Part shown: in pieces, positions 17,494-25,451 of the stretch
Layout of the letters: each line of letters begins with the position of its first letter
Numbering within the stretch: the first letter of the stretch is position 1
NCBI GenBank assembly: GCA_030426905.1
Contig: JAUHXQ010000005.1
Span: 1-64,000, forward strand
Length of the DNA: 64,000 bases
From: Alphaproteobacteria bacterium
Lineage (GTDB): Bacteria > Pseudomonadota > Alphaproteobacteria > Rickettsiales > JABSSG01
Direction of reading: 5' to 3'
The notes under the pieces: generated by a model
Database searches by the model: none
Seen by the model: the letters and a program-made list of their open reading frames with translations, nothing else
What the model was told of the DNA's origin: nothing
Translations under genes and position numbers: made by a program

Positions 17494-18201
17494 GTGAATA
17501 ACTTTGTGAACACAAATTATTCAAAGATTTGTGTAGAAAATTGGAACAATTTTATGCATCAAAGCTGTCATATCCACCGTAACATAATAATACTCATTGT
17601 GGCTATGATTTTAGTAATATTTACATCTTCTAGTATTGCAAAGGATTTAGGTAATTATGGTCAAACTTACAAAATAAAAGAAGAGGATCCTATAGAATAT
17701 ATTAAAAACAGATTAAAGGTTCTTGAGGCCACAGGAGAACTTGCAAAGCATAACCAAGTAATATTAGACAAAACCAAAGAGTCGCTTGAAAACCCAAAGC
17801 CTGTAGCAAATATTATGCACACAAAGGAGAGAAGAGTCGTTTTCTACGATCCTAGATATACTGTAGAAGAAGATATCAAGGAGCATAGTGGGCAAATAAT
17901 CTATAAAAAAGGGTATACATTTAATCCTCTTGATAAAGTGTCATTTGGAGAGCCGCTAATTTTTATAGATGGTGATAATGAGGCTCAGCTCAAGTTTGCT
18001 TTTGGTGATTATTTTCAAAATGCATTTCCTAAAATTATTTTAGTGAAAGGATCTCCATTAAAAATAGAAAAAGAAACTGGCAAAAGGGTTTATTTCGATC
18101 AGCATGGGGTGCTGACTCAAAAATTGGGTATTAGACAAGTTCCTGCAATTGTTACTCAAGATGGAAGCAAAGTTAAAATATCAGAGATAATATTAAGCTA
18201 A
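17494..18201 (+). CDS. traW: Type F conjugative transfer protein TraW
   Basis: A secreted TraW. The mature part starts after a signal helix (IIILIVAMILVIFTSSSIAKDLG), and the first conserved feature is DLGNYGQTYKIKEEDPIEYI. Later come VVFYDPRYTVEEDI, FIDGDNEAQLKFAF and GVLTQKLGIRQVPAIVTQDG, typical of TraW. TraW acts with TrbC and TraU in pilus assembly. I favour the GTG at 17494, which has an AGAGGTGG ribosome binding site 5 bases upstream; an ATG at 17554 would give a shorter signal peptide. A 19-codon lysine-rich frame at 17414-17473 fills the place where trbI is found in F. The next gene runs on the opposite strand. Confidence 0.9.
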   Translation: MNNFVNTNYSKICVENWNNFMHQSCHIHRNIIILIVAMILVIFTSSSIAKDLGNYGQTYKIKEEDPIEYIKNRLKVLEATGELAKHNQVILDKTKESLENPKPVANIMHTKERRVVFYDPRYTVEEDIKEHSGQIIYKKGYTFNPLDKVSFGEPLIFIDGDNEAQLKFAFGDYFQNAFPKIILVKGSPLKIEKETGKRVYFDQHGVLTQKLGIRQVPAIVTQDGSKVKISEIILS

Positions 18202-18206
18202 TGGCA

Positions 18207-18530
18207 TTAACCTCTAAAGAACAAGGCAATAATAACTGCAACAAGAGCAAGGCTATTTGTCAAAAAGAAGGGTATTATCCATTTAAGAATGTTATATTGT
18301 ACAGCAGCAGCTTCTTTTTCAATTTTGTGATTAAGTTTTTCTTCTGTAGCTTTCAATTCGCTTCTAACAGATTCCAATTGATCTTTTGTTGCAAGTCTGG
18401 AGAAGTCATAGTCTCTCGATTTAGAGACAAGCTCTACGATACCTTCTGCTTGTTTTTCTTTAATACCAATATTAACAAGTGCTCTAATAGATTTGTGAGT
18501 ATCAAACATATTGACTGCAGGTTCCGCCAT
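18207..18530 (-). CDS. DUF1640-like coiled-coil membrane protein, opposite-strand insertion in the tra operon
   Basis: A 107-residue protein with DTHKSIRALVNIGIKEKQAEGIVEL at the start, a heptad region with RLATKDQLESVRSELKATEEKLNHKIEKE (residues 45-75), and a C-terminal membrane helix (WIIPFFLTNSLALVAVIIALFF). This is the DUF1640/CCDC90-like layout seen repeatedly in Rickettsiales genomes. It lies between traW and traU on the opposite strand, with the neighbouring tra frames displaced around it, so it looks like a later insertion. Its function is unknown. Transcription through it in antisense may dampen its expression. Confidence 0.75.
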   Translation of the reverse strand: MAEPAVNMFDTHKSIRALVNIGIKEKQAEGIVELVSKSRDYDFSRLATKDQLESVRSELKATEEKLNHKIEKEAAAVQYNILKWIIPFFLTNSLALVAVIIALFFRG

Positions 18531-18611
18531 ATTATTAAATATTCTTTCTGTTACATTATACTCTTTTTCAAGAGATTAAACAATAAATACACGAAAGCTG
18601 TTGTTTTTTCA

Positions 18612-19583
18612 ATGGTTTTTGGCATTGTTTCTCATGCAAATGCAGCAGATTGTAGAGGAGAGTTTATTAATCCTATTCTTGATGTGTGTTGGAAATGCTT
18701 GTTTCCGATATCTTTAGGTCCAGCAAAAATCAGTAGCGGCAAATTACCAGATACACCAAACCCTAAAAAGATAGTGTGTTTTTGTAAGGGCAAGATTCCA
18801 CCGGTCGGGATACCAATTGGCTTTTGGGAACCTGTAAGAGTAGCTGAGGTAACCCGCACACCATACTGCATGATGAGCTTAGGCGGAATCAAGCTTGGGA
18901 GCAGCGCAAAAAAGCAGGGAGGTGTTACTCATAAAAGTGGCAGGCCATCAGATAAAAGAAGCTACTACCACGCGCATTGGTATATATACCCTGTAATGTA
19001 TCTATTTGAGCTGCTACTTGATTTTGTCTGTTTAGAGAAAAGCAGTTTTGATGTTGGTTACATGACAGAATTTGATCCTTTATGGGGAGATGATGCAAAA
19101 GCTCTTATCTTAAATCCAGAAGCAATGTTATTTGGCAATCCACTCGCACAAGCAGCGTGTGCTGCTGATTGTCTGGCTGCAAACAGCAAATTACCAAGGG
19201 ATGAGCTATTTTGGTGTGCAGGTTGTCAGGGGTCAATGTATCCGTTTACAGGAACTATTATGACTCATTATAGCGGAGTACAAGCAAGTCAGCTTGTAGT
19301 ACAGAAGATGATGGCAAAGCTACATAGACAGCTACTTATGTTAAGAACAAGTGGTACTAGTGATAAAGAGATTTGTGACAAATCCCTTGCCCCTAAAATA
19401 AAGAAAACACAATACCGAATACAGATGACTTATCCCAAAACGGACTCTACATGTCATCCTTTAGGTAAAACAACTATTAGATCTGAGATAGGGGTTGAAA
19501 AGCCCTATATAGGCGAGGATTTTAGTTATTTAATTTGGCGAAAAAGGAACTGCTGCGCGACCGTTCCTATCGCGGGTAAATGA
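18612..19583 (+). CDS. traU: Type F conjugative transfer protein TraU, start disturbed
   Basis: TraU is a periplasmic pilus-assembly protein rich in conserved cysteines. After a short signal-like segment ending in SHANAAD come CRGEFINPILDVCWKCLFPISLG, GFWEPVRVAEVTRTPYCMMSLGG, HWYIYPVMYLFELLLDF, AACAADCLAANSKLP and FWCAGCQGSMYPFTG, and the end KRNCCATVPI, all classic TraU. The first in-frame ATG that makes sense is 18612, leaving a signal peptide shorter than usual. In-frame codons NNKYTKAVVF just upstream look like the original signal peptide, whose start codon appears lost at the junction with the inserted opposite-strand gene. Expression may use a non-ATG start. Confidence 0.9.
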   Translation: MVFGIVSHANAADCRGEFINPILDVCWKCLFPISLGPAKISSGKLPDTPNPKKIVCFCKGKIPPVGIPIGFWEPVRVAEVTRTPYCMMSLGGIKLGSSAKKQGGVTHKSGRPSDKRSYYHAHWYIYPVMYLFELLLDFVCLEKSSFDVGYMTEFDPLWGDDAKALILNPEAMLFGNPLAQAACAADCLAANSKLPRDELFWCAGCQGSMYPFTGTIMTHYSGVQASQLVVQKMMAKLHRQLLMLRTSGTSDKEICDKSLAPKIKKTQYRIQMTYPKTDSTCHPLGKTTIRSEIGVEKPYIGEDFSYLIWRKRNCCATVPIAGK

Positions 19584-19615
19584 TACAAAATATAAATTAA
19601 TAGATGGAGAATAAT

Positions 19616-20029
19616 ATGCAAAATTTTAGAAGATTACTAATGAAAAAGTACAAAATATTGATGTTGAGCTTAGTAATGCTATGTGCTGGGATTTTATCAG
19701 CGTCCACATGGAGTGAGAAAAGAAGAATATATCTTCAAACAGATCCCAACACTCTATATCTAGAAAAAGCAATGTCAGGGGTTAGAAGAAATTTTGAAGA
19801 TTTTGTTCGCGCTTCACTTGCAATACATGGTGTCTGTTGGGACAACAGTAATTTTCCAATTAAATTTGATAAGAATTATAAGGTCGATTTAGATCATTCA
19901 GCTCATAAATTAGCAGCACATGTTGCGTCTGTAGCAAAATATATAGAAAAGGGATATCACCCAAGAGGTGTAACCTCATGTAGAGGATTTGCAGCCGATG
20001 TTTCTGATTACATGATAGGAAAAATGTGA
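19616..20029 (+). CDS. Small exported protein of unknown function within the tra operon
   Basis: A 137-residue protein with a signal peptide (KKYKILMLSLVMLCAGILSAS). The mature part contains RRNFEDFVRASLAIHGVCWDNS and AAHVASVAKYIEKGYHPRG, then SCRGFAADVSDYMIG. Two cysteines about 75 residues apart may form a disulfide made by the operon's TraF-like thioredoxin. I chose the ATG at 19616, which has GGAG 6 bases upstream; the ATG at 19604 has no site. I do not recognise the family; position between TraU and TrbC suggests a pilus-assembly accessory protein. Confidence 0.7.
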   Translation: MQNFRRLLMKKYKILMLSLVMLCAGILSASTWSEKRRIYLQTDPNTLYLEKAMSGVRRNFEDFVRASLAIHGVCWDNSNFPIKFDKNYKVDLDHSAHKLAAHVASVAKYIEKGYHPRGVTSCRGFAADVSDYMIGKM

Positions 20030-20033
20030 AGAT

Positions 20034-20864
20034 ATGGATGAAATATATATGAAAGATAATAAACAAAGCCCTAGCTATATAAAAAAGCAGTACATTGCTC
20101 TAGTGGCAATGGCTATCGCTGTGGTAGTAAATCCTTGCGTTGCTTTGCATCATTCGCATAACAAGATGTTTGGTCCATCTCAATCCTCTGCTTCAGTCAA
20201 AAAATTAGAGCGAGAGCTAGATGAAAAACAGGATCAATTTGAAAGGCATATCAAAGACCACGAGCCGGACATCAAGAAATTAAATTCTAATGTTAAAGTC
20301 GCATATCAAGATATTAAAGAAATACATGAACTGCAAGCAAAGACATTGCCTAAAATTGAGGCAAAGCAAAGAGAGTTAATGCAGAGCTTAAAAGTGAAAC
20401 CTGAATGTTCATGCGGTGATGACAATGATAATCATGTAAAAACAGATGCTGACATTCAACATCCCTTTAAAGATGCCTCTATTTATGTTTTTGTTTCTTA
20501 TTCTATGAATGAGAAAAACATTATAGATTTAGGAAAAGAAGCCTCTAAATACGGAGCCCACTTAGTTTTAAGAGGATTTGTAGATAATAGCTATATTAAA
20601 ACAGCCAATATTTTTCAAAAATTCATGAGTGAGACAGGGCAGGGGATATCAGTTGATCCAGAGCTTTTTAAAACATTTGCTATAGATAAGGTGCCAACTT
20701 TTGTTGTGGCTAGAGCATATCATTTGCAAAACAACGACGATAATACGCAACCAATGCACGATAAGTTGTCAGGTAATGTGAGTCTTGAATATGCAATTAG
20801 AAAATTTAAAACGCGCGGGAGTATTGCAAAGCAAGCAAATACTAAGAGGATAAAAACAAAATGA
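20034..20864 (+). CDS. trbC: Type F pilin assembly protein TrbC
   Basis: A 276-residue exported protein: an N-terminal hydrophobic helix (YIALVAMAIAVVVNPCVAL), a coiled-coil segment (residues 58-115, with KKLERELDEKQDQFERHIKD), then the TrbC/thioredoxin-like domain IYVFVSYSMNEKNIIDLGKEA, GAHLVLRGFVDNSYIKT and VDPELFKTFAIDKVPTFVVAR. Those are the family's core strands. TrbC works with TraW and TraU in the periplasm. The four-base gap from the preceding gene and a 4-base overlap with traN (ATGA) show tight coupling. Confidence 0.93.
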   Translation: MDEIYMKDNKQSPSYIKKQYIALVAMAIAVVVNPCVALHHSHNKMFGPSQSSASVKKLERELDEKQDQFERHIKDHEPDIKKLNSNVKVAYQDIKEIHELQAKTLPKIEAKQRELMQSLKVKPECSCGDDNDNHVKTDADIQHPFKDASIYVFVSYSMNEKNIIDLGKEASKYGAHLVLRGFVDNSYIKTANIFQKFMSETGQGISVDPELFKTFAIDKVPTFVVARAYHLQNNDDNTQPMHDKLSGNVSLEYAIRKFKTRGSIAKQANTKRIKTK

Positions 20865-22123
20865 TAAAGAATGTGCTTACTATATTTGTTCTATCAATGT
20901 TTGTATTAAACTTTAGTTTTGCTGAAGATTTTGATGCAAAAATAAAAGACTATGAAGCTTTTGCAGAGAACTTTGCAAAAGAAAAGGCAGGTAGTGTTGA
21001 AGGTGCAAATGGAGATAATTTATATCAACAGCAGTTAAAGCCTCAAGAGTCAGATAGAAAGTTTGTAGATAAAAATAAAGAGAAATACAAATTCTTGAGT
21101 AAGGATGAAATTTTAGATGCATCCAAAGAAAAATTAGGTCAGGAAATATCAAAAGGCAATGTTGATGATCCAAATGCTATTCATCATAAAGATTTAAATC
21201 AAGCCGCAACGAACAAATCCATGAGAGGAGATAGAGGGTCTCAAGATAAATCTAAAACTACACCAAAGGAATATCTGAGTATTGCAAGCAAAACTGATAA
21301 AGACAGAAGAGTTTACAAAAAAGATCTAGAAGAAAAACAAATTATGGATGCTTTGAATGTTATCAAAGATCCCGCAAAAGAATTTAAAAAGCAGGGAATA
21401 AATCCAGACTGCACGGAAGAAGATATAGACGTTCAAGCTTCTTTAAAACCAAAGGTAGAAAAATATAAGGTAAACGAAAAAATTACTAAAACTGAGGAAG
21501 AGGAGAAAATTTGTCAAGAATCAGAGCCAGTTCCTTTTGAATGTCCTCGTCAGTTAAAGCTAACCTGCAATCGCATCAAAGAATGTGATGCTGGGGGCAT
21601 TGTTAAGGATTCTGTTGCAAGCGATATGAAATTTGAATATCACTATCCAGTTTTAACGATAGGTACAATTTCAGATAACTATTGGTGTGGACATTGCCAG
21701 ACTATAGATAAAAAAACGACATTTAAGATTCGTAATCTTGCTAAGATAAAAGAGTTCAAAATAACACAAGTAGGGTTTGATGATCACTTATGGATTAAAA
21801 TAAATGATAGCACAGTATATGTTGGTCCTAGCGGTGGAGATAAGATAGAGCTTACTCAAATAAAATGGATTTTTGGCACTTATACTCTTGTTTCATATGG
21901 CAGCGGCACTAATTCGTGTGAACTTGGTACTAATTGGAATGTGGATACAAATATTGATTTGAAACCATATCTAAAAGAAGGAGATAACGATATATGGATG
22001 CGAGTTATTGTATCCGGTTGTGGTGAAGGTTGGATGAAAATTCATGCACGGCAAGATTGCTGTGATAATTGGTTAGAGACATGGGAAGACAAATGCGAGA
22101 AGGATTTAAAAGAGTTTGGGTAG
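20861..22123 (+). CDS. traN: TraN, N-terminal half (mating-pair stabilisation), split gene
   Basis: A 420-residue protein with a signal peptide (VLTIFVLSMFVLNFSFAE), a long charged linker (residues 20-190) and a Cys-rich globular domain. The domain contains FECPRQLKLTCNRIKECDAGG, YWCGHCQ, GFDDHLWIKINDSTVYVGPS and GEGWMKIHARQDCC. These are TraN features for an outer-membrane adhesin that stabilises mating pairs. In F a single TraN carries this and the following Cys-rich part. Here the frame ends at DCCDNWLETWEDKCEKDLKEF and a second protein with its own signal peptide begins inside it, so traN is split. Confidence 0.85.
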   Translation: MIKNVLTIFVLSMFVLNFSFAEDFDAKIKDYEAFAENFAKEKAGSVEGANGDNLYQQQLKPQESDRKFVDKNKEKYKFLSKDEILDASKEKLGQEISKGNVDDPNAIHHKDLNQAATNKSMRGDRGSQDKSKTTPKEYLSIASKTDKDRRVYKKDLEEKQIMDALNVIKDPAKEFKKQGINPDCTEEDIDVQASLKPKVEKYKVNEKITKTEEEEKICQESEPVPFECPRQLKLTCNRIKECDAGGIVKDSVASDMKFEYHYPVLTIGTISDNYWCGHCQTIDKKTTFKIRNLAKIKEFKITQVGFDDHLWIKINDSTVYVGPSGGDKIELTQIKWIFGTYTLVSYGSGTNSCELGTNWNVDTNIDLKPYLKEGDNDIWMRVIVSGCGEGWMKIHARQDCCDNWLETWEDKCEKDLKEFG

Positions 22124-23283
22124 TATTAATAGGATTTTTCCTTATGCAAAATGTGTTTGCAATGGATTGTAAAACTATAGGTTCTCGTTGTATAGATGGT
22201 CCAGAAGAAAGAGAGGTTGATGGTTATAGAGTGTTTAAAGATTGTTGGAAATATGAAGATAGTTTTGAGTGTAAATATCCATCAGAAGATAATTGCCAAA
22301 CTTTACGAGAGCAGGGATGCACTCGTATTACACAAAAAAGCGAGAATGAAAATATAGAAGAATGTATCAAAAAATATGGTACTACAGATAAATGCCTAAA
22401 TTATCAAAAAAACTATGTCTGTTACAAAGAGGTAGAGGTAACAGAGGAACAAGAGCGTATAAGGCTGATAAACAAAAAACAAAATAAGAAAGTAAAATGC
22501 ACCAAGGACATTAAATGTCTAGATGGCAGCTGTTTTTCTAGTGAGAGCGATGAAGAGAAAGAGCAAAGAAATCTAGCAAATAATCAGGATATGTTAAATG
22601 CTATAACTCAAATGACAGCAGCTCGCGATATGGCAAAAGATCAAGTATTAGGGAAAGAAGGAGAGAGCATAGTTTCTGTATTTAAAGGTGAAGACATGAG
22701 ATGTAGGAAAAATAAAACTTTAAAGTTTAGAGATTGCTGTGGAATAAAACCTGGTTGGGGAGTCAAGATTGGTCTTGCTAGATGTAATGCTGATGCAAAA
22801 GCAATGTTAGAGAGAAGAGAAGCGGGGCATTGCGTAGATCTTGGTACATATTGTGCTGAAAAATGGCCCCTAGTAGGGTGCGTTGCTCATAAACAGACAT
22901 ATTGCTGTTTTAGTGGCAAATTACAAAGAATTATTCATGAGCAGGGAAGACGCGATCAATTAGGAATTAGCCTTGGTAGTGCAGAACATCCTGATTGTAG
23001 AGGTGTGACAGTAGAGGAATTATCTAGCCTTAATTTTGATAAAATCAACTTTAAAGAATTTTTTGAGGAGGTAGAAAAAAAATATCAAATGCCTGACATG
23101 AAAAGTGACAATCAAAGGGTAAGTGATGCATTTTCAAGTATACAGGAAGATTTTAAAAAGTCAGATGGCGAAAACATAGATCCCAAAGATAAGAAAAACC
23201 AAGTTCCTTTTAGGAATAAGAAATTTAAAAGTGAGGTTATAGATGAAGAGACAGGTATTAGTTCTCATCGTTCTCATATGTAG
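22093..23283 (+). CDS. traN: TraN, C-terminal half, with its own signal peptide
   Basis: About 396 residues starting with a signal peptide (RVWVVLIGFFLMQNVFAMDC), then CKTIGSRCIDGPEEREVDGY and CWKYEDSFEC, typical of the TraN middle. Later come KDIKCLDGSCFSSESDEE, RDCCGIKPGWGVKIGLARCNADAKAML and GTYCAEKWPLVGCVAHKQTYCCF. This is the C-terminal Cys-rich TraN domain normally fused to the preceding one. The gene overlaps the N-terminal half by 31 bases in another frame. The acquired signal peptide argues for two functional secreted subunits and not simple decay. I chose the ATG at 22093, after GGGAAG. Confidence 0.85.
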   Translation: MREGFKRVWVVLIGFFLMQNVFAMDCKTIGSRCIDGPEEREVDGYRVFKDCWKYEDSFECKYPSEDNCQTLREQGCTRITQKSENENIEECIKKYGTTDKCLNYQKNYVCYKEVEVTEEQERIRLINKKQNKKVKCTKDIKCLDGSCFSSESDEEKEQRNLANNQDMLNAITQMTAARDMAKDQVLGKEGESIVSVFKGEDMRCRKNKTLKFRDCCGIKPGWGVKIGLARCNADAKAMLERREAGHCVDLGTYCAEKWPLVGCVAHKQTYCCFSGKLQRIIHEQGRRDQLGISLGSAEHPDCRGVTVEELSSLNFDKINFKEFFEEVEKKYQMPDMKSDNQRVSDAFSSIQEDFKKSDGENIDPKDKKNQVPFRNKKFKSEVIDEETGISSHRSHM

Positions 23284-24019
23284 CGTTTTTGTAGACGTAA
23301 ATGCAGAAAGCTTCTTTAGCCATAAATATGAAGGCTGGCATTGGTATGAAGCAAAGAAAAGAGAATTACAAGAAAAGGCAAATGAAGTGAGTAACGTTAA
23401 AAGCAGCTCTTCGCCAACAGAACAAATAAAAGAAATGAGAGAAGTGCAGGAAAAATTGTTACATAAGGCACTTGTCGATCCAAGCGAAGCAAATATCGTT
23501 GAATATCTTCGTATACAAAAGCTGATCTTGGATAGTAGCTATAGATTTACTCAAGGCTACCGCAGAGTGATGCAAACTCATCCCGAGTTGAATGAGACAA
23601 CAAAATATCCAATTACCCAAATTGGCAGTCAAATTTATCAGAAACAAAAGAAAGAGAAACATAAACGTATTTTGCAGCAAGCGTCTAAAACACATGGCCT
23701 CTTTTACTTTTATAAGACCTCATGTCCTCATTGTGAGCAATTTATTCCAGTTATCAAAATGTTTGCAGAGAAATATCGCTTTGAAATTATTCCTGTCTCG
23801 ATTGATGGCAAGAAACATGAGTTGTTACCAAAAACACAAAACAATCAGGTATTAGCGGCAAAGCTAAATGTAGCAGCGGTGCCAGCTGTATATTTGGTAG
23901 AGCCGAAAACAAATAGCATTATTCCAGCTTCATTTGGATATACAGCTCTAGATGGATTGGAAGAAAAAGTAAGCTTTATATATCAAGAAATGACAAGGGG
24001 GCGCAATGCAGAAGAGTAA
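23243..24019 (+). CDS. traF: Type F assembly protein TraF (thioredoxin fold with CPHC)
   Basis: A 258-residue periplasmic protein with a signal peptide (LVLIVLICSVFVDVNAES) and the TraF opening FFSHKYEGWHWYEAKKRE. The thioredoxin domain is in the C-terminal half: LFYFYKTSCPHCEQFIPVI, with an active CPHC at about residues 161-164, then VAAVPAVYLVEP containing the cis-Pro. F TraF itself lacks the CXXC, whereas TrbB has it. Here the CXXC is kept in TraF, so this protein may do both jobs, forming disulfides in the Cys-rich TraU, TraN and TraH. GAGGT lies before the ATG. It overlaps the genes on both sides. Confidence 0.92.
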   Translation: MKRQVLVLIVLICSVFVDVNAESFFSHKYEGWHWYEAKKRELQEKANEVSNVKSSSSPTEQIKEMREVQEKLLHKALVDPSEANIVEYLRIQKLILDSSYRFTQGYRRVMQTHPELNETTKYPITQIGSQIYQKQKKEKHKRILQQASKTHGLFYFYKTSCPHCEQFIPVIKMFAEKYRFEIIPVSIDGKKHELLPKTQNNQVLAAKLNVAAVPAVYLVEPKTNSIIPASFGYTALDGLEEKVSFIYQEMTRGRNAEE

Positions 24020-25451
24020 ATCTTTGTTATCCTTAAGGTTAACAGTAGCGATGTTCGCTATCTTAAAGTTGTCTATTTTTACTCAAATTGCAGAAGCAAA
24101 TGTTGCGGAAGATCTAGATGAAACCTTTAGAAGCTTAAATATGGATACCAATATTACCTCTGCAGGAAGCTTTAAAGATCAAACAGGTGGTTATTACACA
24201 GGAGGCAGTATATTTGCAAGAGTACCTGCTAAAAACACTAATATCGCAAATGTTCAACTACCTTCATATAACGCAGGTTGCGGGGGTATAGATATATTTA
24301 CAGGAGCGCTTAGTTTTTTAAACGCAGGAGAGCTAGTCAATAACATGAAGGCAGCAATTCCTGCAGCAGGTGGTTATGCCTTTGCTATGGCCATGCAAAC
24401 ATATACTCCTCAGCTTTATAACGTAATGACAGAACTGCAGGATTGGGCTCAGAAGATAAATTCACTTAACATAAATTCCTGCGAAACAGCACAGCTTGCA
24501 GTGGGTGGTATGTGGCCTAGAAGTGATGCAGCCTCTAAACATCTATGCAGCACTCTTGGTAGTTCTAGTGGAATGGTTACAGATTGGGTTAAGGCAAGAC
24601 ATGAATGTGGGCTAGAGGATAGTAGAAAAGATATAAACAAACAAAAAGAAAAAGGAGATGGATTTAAAGACCAACTAGGAGAAGAATTTAATCTTGTTTG
24701 GAAGGCTATACAAAAAAATGACTTTTTAGCAAAGGATGAAAAACTTGCAGAATTCTTTATGAGTGTATCTGGCACTATAGTTAAGATCAAAGATCAAAAA
24801 GTTCCAAAAAACTATCCATCTCTTGCAATAAAAAGAGAGTTAATACAGATGCTTGTTTTAGGACAAGCATCTCGAAAAAACCAAAAAGGTAGCTCCGCAT
24901 CTGAAATATATACATGCGATGACAAGCAAGAAGATAAATGTTTGTATCCAAAAAAGATAAGCTTTGTTATGAAGCAGGAAGATTCTCTTTCCTATAAGGT
25001 AGAACAAATACTAACAGAGCTTTCAAAAAAAGTTATTGCAGATGAAGAGGCAAGCCCACGAGAGATAGGGCTAGTTGAATCAACAGACATTCCAATTATG
25101 AAAATAATTGCAATTGAAGCTGCTTATAAAAGAGGAGCAGCCCCTATATCAGTTCTAGAATATACCGACGCTATTAGTTATGACATCTTGCTTAAATACC
25201 TGCAGACCATTTTAGATCTAGTTGCAAGCTCACTTAGTGAATTAGAAAAAGTGCAAATTGAAGCTGATACGATCACTCAGTTTAAAACTGAAATAAGGGA
25301 TGTTAGAAGTCAGATAGTAGAAGAGAGGAACTCAATGTTCCAAAAAATAATAACCGCACTCGACATTGTGAAGAAAACTCAAGTCTATGAAAGAGAGTTG
25401 CAAACCACATTCAACGAATACTCAAATTTAAAGGACAGAGATGGATCATAA
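24006..25451 (+). CDS. traH: Type F conjugative transfer protein TraH
   Basis: A 481-residue secreted protein with signal peptide and the TraH signature GYYTGGSIFARVPAKN then YNAGCGGIDIFTGALSFLN (near residues 87-105). Paired Cys occur in SCETAQ and in YTCDDKQEDKCLYP, and coiled-coil C-terminal segments include DLVASSLSELEKVQIEADT. TraH works with TraF and TraG in mating-pair stabilisation and pilus assembly. The frame is intact. It overlaps traF by 14 bases and traG by 11 bases. Confidence 0.95.
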   Translation: MQKSKSLLSLRLTVAMFAILKLSIFTQIAEANVAEDLDETFRSLNMDTNITSAGSFKDQTGGYYTGGSIFARVPAKNTNIANVQLPSYNAGCGGIDIFTGALSFLNAGELVNNMKAAIPAAGGYAFAMAMQTYTPQLYNVMTELQDWAQKINSLNINSCETAQLAVGGMWPRSDAASKHLCSTLGSSSGMVTDWVKARHECGLEDSRKDINKQKEKGDGFKDQLGEEFNLVWKAIQKNDFLAKDEKLAEFFMSVSGTIVKIKDQKVPKNYPSLAIKRELIQMLVLGQASRKNQKGSSASEIYTCDDKQEDKCLYPKKISFVMKQEDSLSYKVEQILTELSKKVIADEEASPREIGLVESTDIPIMKIIAIEAAYKRGAAPISVLEYTDAISYDILLKYLQTILDLVASSLSELEKVQIEADTITQFKTEIRDVRSQIVEERNSMFQKIITALDIVKKTQVYERELQTTFNEYSNLKDRDGS

